Source: Aurelia coerulea (Eukaryota > Cnidaria > Scyphozoa > Semaeostomeae > Ulmaridae). From it: a stretch of 64,000 nt of DNA. This document shows, piece by piece, positions 58,451-64,000 of this stretch. The position numbers and the translations under genes were made by a program. Location of the stretch: the NCBI GenBank assembly GCA_039566865.1, contig CM076949.1, positions 21,676,501-21,740,500 on the forward strand. Reading direction: 5' to 3'. Each line of letters begins with the position of its first letter. Position 1 is the first letter of the stretch. The notes beneath the pieces were generated by a model. The model did not search any database. It saw nothing but the letters and a program-made list of their open reading frames with translations, and had not been told where the DNA came from.

Positions 58451-58845
58451 TTTTTAACGCTTTTCAGAGTCATCGTTCTAAAAACGTTTCTGACATAAGA
58501 AGCACGTGAATCAGTGATGATTTTTTTGCAAAGGTTGACCCAGACTGGTTAAACTTTGTAGCAAAAATATCACTTCCCTCTAAGCGTAGGCGAGCTTTTC
58601 CCAGCACTTGCAATTGATCCTTTTGTCAATGGGATTTTTGTGACTTCGTTGTAAAGAAAAAGCTAGCTACAAATATTGCATTTGCAGCTGTTGACCATGG
58701 AAATTTTTCTCACTTTGCCCTATTTAAATGCTCTTATTTCGATATTCTAATCACACACCACACGCAACACTGGATGATGTATAACTGAATCCGAAAAAGA
58801 ATTCTTAGCAGAAAGTAAGCCTATCCTAATTTCCTAAAAATTTTT

Positions 58846-59079
58846 GAAGATACTTGATACTTTATTTTCTATTTAGCCGCAAAGTAAGGTCGCATAATTT
58901 TGCCGCAGCCATTTACAAACAGCAAACCTCTTCTAATTTTTTTAAATATTTGCAGACATTAGAATTTTTCGAAGATACTTAATACTTTATTTTCTTTTTA
59001 GCGTGGAGTAAGGTCGCATAATTTTGCTGCAACTATTTGCAAACAGCAAGCCTATTCTATTTTTTAGAAATTTTTGCAG
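58846..59079. repeat. 125-base tandem duplication
   Basis: GAAGATACTTGATACTTTATTTTC starts one unit at 58846 and GAAGATACTTAATACTTTATTTTC the next at 58971. Both contain GTAAGGTCGCATAATTTTGC and end in a TTTGCAG. Confidence 0.8.
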
Positions 59080-59221
59080 ATGTTAACTACACAAGTATTA
59101 TCAGACTACAGGAATGTAATACATCGTTTGCAAAGTCATATAGCCATTGTTTTCTACTTCACTTGAAGAAACTCTCTCGGGAAGAAACATTTGCGCAGAA
59201 TTCGCAAACGTTTGTTCCCGC
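59080..59221 (+). other. Candidate orphan exon
   Basis: Between aaatttttgcag and gtaagt a 142-base frame reads VNYTSIIRLQECNTSFAKSY, then LLHLKKLSREETFAQNSQ. The splice sites are good and the composition is protein-like, but no partner exon or domain is recognised; it could be part of the adjacent decayed LINE. Confidence 0.3.
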
Positions 59222-59309
59222 GTAAGTTTCCTCGCTCAAAGTAGTTAATCTAATGACTTTACTACAAAACAGCGAATAGCAGAATTTAGATGTAGTGCTC
59301 AAGATTTGA

Positions 59310-59462
59310 TGAGTAAGTCAAGGCAGCACAACGAAGTTATCTGTAGACGAACGCGTTTGTAAGGGATGTAAAAGTAATGCTGTTGAAGACGAGAGTCATT
59401 TCACCGAATGTCCCCCGTATGGTGAGTTAAGGAAACCATATAGGAATTTGATACATTCTTTT
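59310..59462 (+). pseudogene. LINE reverse-transcriptase C-terminal Cys-rich fragment
   Basis: The frame reads DERVCKGCKSNAVEDESHF, then TECPPYGELRKPY. The C-x2-C...EDExHF...CPxYxxLR pattern is the usual end of many LINE polyproteins. It is cut by a family A end (GGGCTCCGTCGCC) at about 59466. Confidence 0.65.
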
Positions 59463-59629
59463 AAATGGGCTCCGTCGCCAAACTGTAAACGAATCTGTAA
59501 ACACCGCACGTCTGCAGTTTGTTTGTTTGCTGGCCTCACCAAAGCGACCAAAAAGTACTCGTTAAAAATCCACTTCCGTGGTACCAATACCTTTAATTTA
59601 GGTGGAACACTGGTACCAAAAGACTCCTT

Positions 59630-60129
59630 TGTCACTCCTCCCCTCTTTCAAAAACGTGCAAAAACGAGTGAAAACGACGATCCGAATTTTGTCGCTTCTC
59701 CTTCCTAACCGCAATGACATTTAACATGCATTAGCATATATTTGTCCACTTAGAAAGATGGAATCCTCCTGAATAAGTTTCTCGTACTAGAGGGAAGACT
59801 GTTCATCCTCCAAAGAGGATCGCACGTTACAACGTATTCAAGTCAGTGATGTTAGGTAGAATCATTTATTAAGTTTGGTCGCTATTCTTGGGATTTGTAG
59901 GGCAATTCCTTGTTCTGTAGTTGGAATGCTGGGTCCTATGATGGTATTTACCCCAAAGGCTTTCGGGACATTGCCTGTTGGATTCTCGAAACGACTTTCT
60001 CTAGAAAATCCCCTGTAAAATCTGAACGGAGTGACCGGCTTCAGACTGAAAAAAATCTAAAAATAATTGAGCTTGTATTATTTAGCCTTTGAAACGGCGA
60101 AGCGCGCGTTTTTTCTGGCTCACCGGGTA
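59630..60129. repeat. Degenerate MITE family E (right part)
   Basis: It shares CAAAAACGTGCAAAAACGAGTG, GAGGATCGCACGTTA and an end TTTCTGGCTCACCGGGTA with the family E copies. Confidence 0.65.
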
Positions 60130-60165
60130 TATAACTCTCTTCCATCTGGTAAACGGTCTCACAAT

Positions 60166-60607
60166 CCCAGGGGGTGTACTCTAGTATATTCAGGATAGGG
60201 GTGCTCAGGTTACTGTTTTGGGTCTAAATTTTCGGCAAAGCTTATTTTTTGGGTCAATTATTTGTACAGTTATTTTTTTGGGTTCCTGAAATTCTGGCTT
60301 ACCCTTTCGGGTCTCAGAAATGAGAAAACGTAAAAAATTGGGGAAAATGTAAGTTACAAACAAAATTAGAATCAAGTAACATTACTAAAATCAGAAAACA
60401 TAAATACCCCAATGCATCACGAGAAATCTAATCAGTTAGGGCACTTTCTACAGGTTTAAGATGCTGACTTCATAACTTTTGGGTATTTAAGGTTGGAAAA
60501 ATTATTTGTTGGGTCTATTTTCATGTTAGAAATTATTTTTTTGGGTTGATGCGTTGTACCCCAGCCTGAGCACCCCTATCATAAATATACCTGAGTACCC
60601 CCCTGGG
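60166..60607. mobile_element. Poly-G/C-capped stutter element H8
   Basis: CCCAGGGGGTGTACTCTAG to GAGTACCCCCCTGGG, with a perfect 8-bp duplication CTCACAAT. The interior repeats TTATTTTTTGGGTC; inner arms GGGGTGCTCAGG / CCTGAGCACCCC. Confidence 0.92.
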
Positions 60608-60906
60608 CTCACAATAATCTCATTATATATTGCAATAATAATAACGATAATAACTTTGAAGATATGTGGAAGGAATGATAACAGTAACACCAAAAACAGC
60701 AAAAAAGTTAACAGTAACATTTAGGGGCTCCGTCTCCAAATCTCGGTAAGAGCGATGATATTGAAGTTTTTTGATTGGCAATATCACGCAAACGTTTACC
60801 TGTTTTTTTCTTTCGAGAATGACTGTGCATCATTTTGACGATTATCATTCTTTATTATATGGCGTTCGAAAATACGGCTCCTCGGACCGGCAACGCAGCA
60901 ATTTGA

Positions 60907-61230
60907 TTGGTTCTTGATCGGTCCGTAAAAGCCGTATTTTTCGTTCGAAGTCGTATTGGACCGGGCGTTCCCTTAAAAATCAACAACAAGGAAGGAGCTT
61001 CTTGTGTAGGCTTAGGCCGTAAGAAGTGTCAGCCAATGTTTAGCTTATTCATCGAAGATTTCTTTTCTGTAAACTTTGAAGACGAACTTGCAATTATACA
61101 CAAGGAAAATGCCAATGTAGCTAACGTCGAAACGTCCTACTACAGTGATGCGCAGGATCAAAGACACAATAGAAAATACAATACAATGAACAATGTTCTC
61201 AAAAGGTTCTGCCATATAATAAAGCCTTTA
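60907..61230 (+). other. Unidentified open frame
   Basis: An uninterrupted frame continues to 61359, through a hairpin. The part before the hairpin reads GRKKCQPMFSLFIEDFFSVN, then DELAIIHKENANVANVE. Codon use looks protein-like. No domain recognised; possibly a gene fragment captured by a transposon. Confidence 0.25.
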
Positions 61231-61363
61231 TTAAACGATTACTCGATCCATGTTGGAAAATATTTGGACCTTAGTTCATTGTACGGACCTCACTGCGTTC
61301 GGCCCGTACGTCAAACTGCGATCCAAATATTTTCCAGCATGGACCTCGTAATCGTTTAATAAC
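61231..61363. repeat. Short foldback element
   Basis: TTATTAAACGATTACTCG and CGTAATCGTTTAATAA at the ends, with GGAAAATATTTGGACC inverted inside and GTACGGACCTCACTGCG in the loop. Confidence 0.75.
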
Positions 61364-61429
61364 CGCATAGTATTTTACAGAGGAAAAATCCAAACATTTA
61401 TATATTTTACGATTGCTTGGATGTAATAC

Positions 61430-61530
61430 TTGCAGTTCTTATGGACTGATGGGGCTACCGTGCCTAAATAAATAATGTTTTCATTCTTCAAATATAATAA
61501 AAATGAAATGAATGAATGAATGAATACTAA
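61430..61530 (+). mobile_element. LINE-like tail with TGAA repeats
   Basis: GATGGGGCTACCGTGCCTAAATAAATAATG, then ATGAATGAATGAATGAATA; similar to the GGGGCCACCGTGT tail at about 46875. Confidence 0.4.
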
Positions 61531-61784
61531 TTTTGGGGACAGTGCTGGAAAAAATATTTGCCTTCCTGCGAAGCAATGCCAAAGTAAGATTCTTCCTTCC
61601 ATTGTTTTATCAATTTTCTCTTGTGCCAGATTTCTGTGGAACTCTTGCACAACACACATTTCAGTTTTCTTAGGGCATAATTGGAGTCATTCGGAATAAA
61701 ATGCTTTAGTAAGCAAACAAGTTTATTGCCTTACATGTTATTAAGCTTAACGCGCACCTCTTTCCTCCCTTCATCATTTATTTC

Positions 61785-62294
61785 CCCGGGGGGACCACTC
61801 CTATACTTTCCTATAGTATCATGCTCGTACAAAGGCTTAACATTTGCACCCTAAACGCTGACCTGTTTTAGCAAAATACATACCCTAATCGCGGAAAGTT
61901 TTCATGAGAACATACCCTTTCCCGTGTCAAAATAGAAATTCTCTAATTCAGGTACCCTAATCGCTGACAAGTCAGTTACTAAATTTGCTAATATTGCCGG
62001 TGTGATTTCAAGAGGAGGAAAATGCTCTCGACTTCCTTCCCCATCATGCTGGTCTGATAAGTTCTTTGACTCGTTAAGAATTCTTTTTTACAAATCATGA
62101 CTAAAATATCATTGTAGAACAATTTGAATTTATCAAATGCAGAGAAAAGTGCACCCTTTTTTTAATTTTGGTCGAATTGGCACCCCTAAACACGGGCCCG
62201 CGCGGGTCCGTGCCTATTTGCAAGAAAGGCACCCTTTCCCGCGCTTTTTTGTACGAGCATGATAACACATCAGGTACCAAGTGGTCCCCCCGGG
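61785..62294. mobile_element. Poly-G/C-capped stutter element H9
   Basis: CCCGGGGGGACCAC to GTGGTCCCCCCGGG, with a perfect 8-bp duplication TTTATTTC. Inner arms ATCATGCTCGTACAAAGG / TTTGTACGAGCATGAT; repeats of TACCCTAATCGC. Confidence 0.92.
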
Positions 62295-62482
62295 TTTATT
62301 TCGCTCCTATTCCTTTTTCTCCTTGTTCTCTCTTTTCTTCCTTCCGTACAAACTAGCTTCCTGCGAAGCTGCTTCGCGGCTTCACGCACTTTTTCTACCT
62401 CTGTTTGGGGAAAGGAGATAATACTAACAATGAATATAGTACAGTCTATCACCATTATGAGGAATTCTGAAAAGAGGTCCAC

Positions 62483-62777
62483 CCCGGGGGGGTTACTTGA
62501 CCAGGTTTTGGTCAGGGACGTGCCATCGAAGCTTCAAAAACATACCCGTTCCTTATACCAATTTTGCGAAAAAGTATACCCGACCTTATACCAATTTTCC
62601 GAAAAAGTATACCAAAATCGTTCTATAAACCAAAATCGCGAAAATCGATACCGTTCCTTATACCAAAATCGTGAAAATTGATACCGTTCCTTATACCAAA
62701 ATCGCGAAAATTGATACTCTTCCGGTTGCACGTCCCCGTACCCAAAATATGTGAAGTACCCCCCCCCCACCCCCGGG
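62483..62777. mobile_element. Poly-G/C-capped stutter element H10
   Basis: CCCGGGGGGGTTACTTG to CCCACCCCCGGG. Flanks AGGTCCAC / AGGCTCAC match 6 of 8. The interior repeats CCTTATACCAATTTTGCGAAA about six times. Confidence 0.85.
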
Positions 62778-63177
62778 AGGCTCACATCAGTTTCTCGTGA
62801 GACCAATGATCAAGACCAAACCATACCGAAGCAACTCACTGTCACACCTCCCACTGTCTGTATTGTTAAAAGCTAAAACAAATTCCTAGAAATTCCAGAA
62901 ACATCCATTGACAAAATTATTCTTGGTACCAATTCATATAAGCTTGGCAGCGGTACTCCTATTTTAGGCATGATGTTCCACTATTTTCGCAGAATTTTGT
63001 ACCAGGTAACACGCCTCTGGTACCATAGTACCACAAACCTATCACCTGTTAATATTATTGCAGGATTGGATGCTCAGGCAACAAGGCAACAGTATTTTTT
63101 CAAACGACGTCTCTTCTTTTTATTCACCCGGGATATTGATAATAAATTTGAAAACTAGAAGCTGGTACATTTAAGAT

Positions 63178-63429
63178 CCCGAGAGGGGAGGACTTGAATT
63201 CTTAATGGTGCGGGTTGTGCCATTTTTAGGGTATCTTTTTTATGATAGATTCCTGATTTATGGGTATGGTTTTCTACGATTTTTATGTTTTCTGGATTTA
63301 TGGGTATATTTTTCAGAAATCTTTCGGATTTATGGGTATACTTTCCAGAAATGTTTCGGATTTATGGGTGGTAGTTTTATGCTTTGAATGGCACAACCCC
63401 GTGTCATCGAAACTGAAGTCACCCCCTGG
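63178..63429. mobile_element. Poly-G/C-capped stutter element H11
   Basis: CCCGAGAGGGGAGGACTTGA to TGAAGTCACCCCCTGG. Flanks TTTAAGAT / TTTAAAGG match 6 of 8. The interior repeats CGGATTTATGGGTATA. Confidence 0.75.
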
Positions 63430-63433
63430 TTTA

Positions 63434-63597
63434 AAGGCTGATTTCCAGTCAATGGAATTTTCCGAGCGGGCGGAATTTCTATTGTATGCGAGAGAAAAAG
63501 TCGCTCTGGAATTGAATAGAAAGTTACGGCTGAGCGACCTTTTATTGTCTAGAATTCCGCCCGCTCGGAAAATTCTACTGACTGGAAATTAGCCTTA
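63434..63597. repeat. Foldback element
   Basis: AAGGCTGATTTCCAGTCAATGG and inverted TGACTGGAAATTAGCCTT, with CCGAGCGGGCGGAATTTC / GAATTCCGCCCGCTCGG inside. Confidence 0.8.
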
Positions 63598-63606
63598 AGA
63601 CTTGAA

Positions 63607-64000
63607 GGACAAGGAGAGATTTTATAAGACAATAGCATGCGATGCTTTTGTTGACATGTGAATTCAAAGCGATTAGCGGTTGCAGACAAAGGAAATTCTC
63701 TCAACCAGAAATTCAAAGCAAACAAAGCCGCACAAATTTCTCTGAAACCCAAGTAGCTAGAGCGCTCGTTGTGCATTCCAGAAATTGTTTTCAAGACCAA
63801 ATATGAGCATATATCGAAAGAAGAAGGATATATCTACACATCTACCACGGGCATTTGATTTCTTTGGTTCAGAAGCCGAGCAGTAAGTGTTTTCATTACA
63901 CCCAAAAAAGGAAGAGAATTGAATCGCCTCCCAATCGGCTTTTGAACCAAACAAATTAAATGCCCGAGCCAGGTGTGTAGATATATCCTTCTTCTTTCGA
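63607..64000. repeat. Foldback element, family I (cut by window end)
   Basis: ACAAGGAGAGATTTTATAAGAC, then the AAGCGATTAGCGGTTGCAGAC arm and the GCATTTGATTTCTTTGG centre; the right arm runs out of the window. Confidence 0.85.

Noticed and set aside
62534..62806. Peptide-like repeat FSRFWYKERY on the minus strand
   Set aside because: It is a translation of the tandem repeats inside the poly-G-capped element H10. There is no start context, and sister elements have unrelated repeats.

Overview
The window is animal (metazoan) nuclear DNA. It has small coding exons separated by GT-AG introns, tRNA-headed SINEs, decayed LINEs and very many short DNA transposons. I cannot name the species. The AT-rich, transposon-stuffed sequence and the fungal/plant-type (class III) GH18 fold in an animal setting fit a cnidarian or another early-branching marine invertebrate; this is an inference.

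Only about 3 kb encodes protein that I can assemble with confidence, and all of it is on the + strand. (1) 294-10147, with a likely last exon at 13455-13493, is the C-terminal half of a major-facilitator transporter of the SVOP/SV2-related type; its 5' half lies before the window. (2) 15283-27462 is a complete seven-exon gene whose splice phases join without conflict into 762 codons: a signal peptide, a class III GH18 (chitinase) fold, a long Pro/Glu-rich linker, a Gln-rich region and a Ser-Gly ladder at the C-terminus. In the GH18 active-site motif the essential acidic residues are replaced (DGVNLLIN where DGxDxDxE is expected). The protein therefore looks like a secreted, catalytically dead chitin- or glycan-binding protein, possibly carrying glycosaminoglycan chains.

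From about 27.5 kb to the end I find no gene I can assemble. The sequence is a mosaic of repeats: palindromic foldback elements, several TIR MITE families (ends such as ACCGGGTGCGCC, ACCGGGTGTCCC, GGGTGTCC, ACCGGGTGAGTC, GGGGCTCCGTC), hAT-like elements with 8-bp target duplications, a piggyBac-like TTAA element, SINEs and LINE remnants. Most striking are about a dozen poly-G/poly-C-capped elements between 30 and 64 kb. Many are flanked by perfect 8-bp target-site duplications, and each is filled with its own degenerate short tandem repeats. Several insertions are nested three deep, which gives relative ages. A few coding-looking but orphan exons (28.66 kb, 34.15 kb, 36.98 kb, 59.08 kb, 60.9 kb) and one candidate promoter (48.17 kb) are reported with low confidence.

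I see no functional link between the transporter and the GH18-like gene beyond tandem, same-strand placement about 1.2 kb apart.
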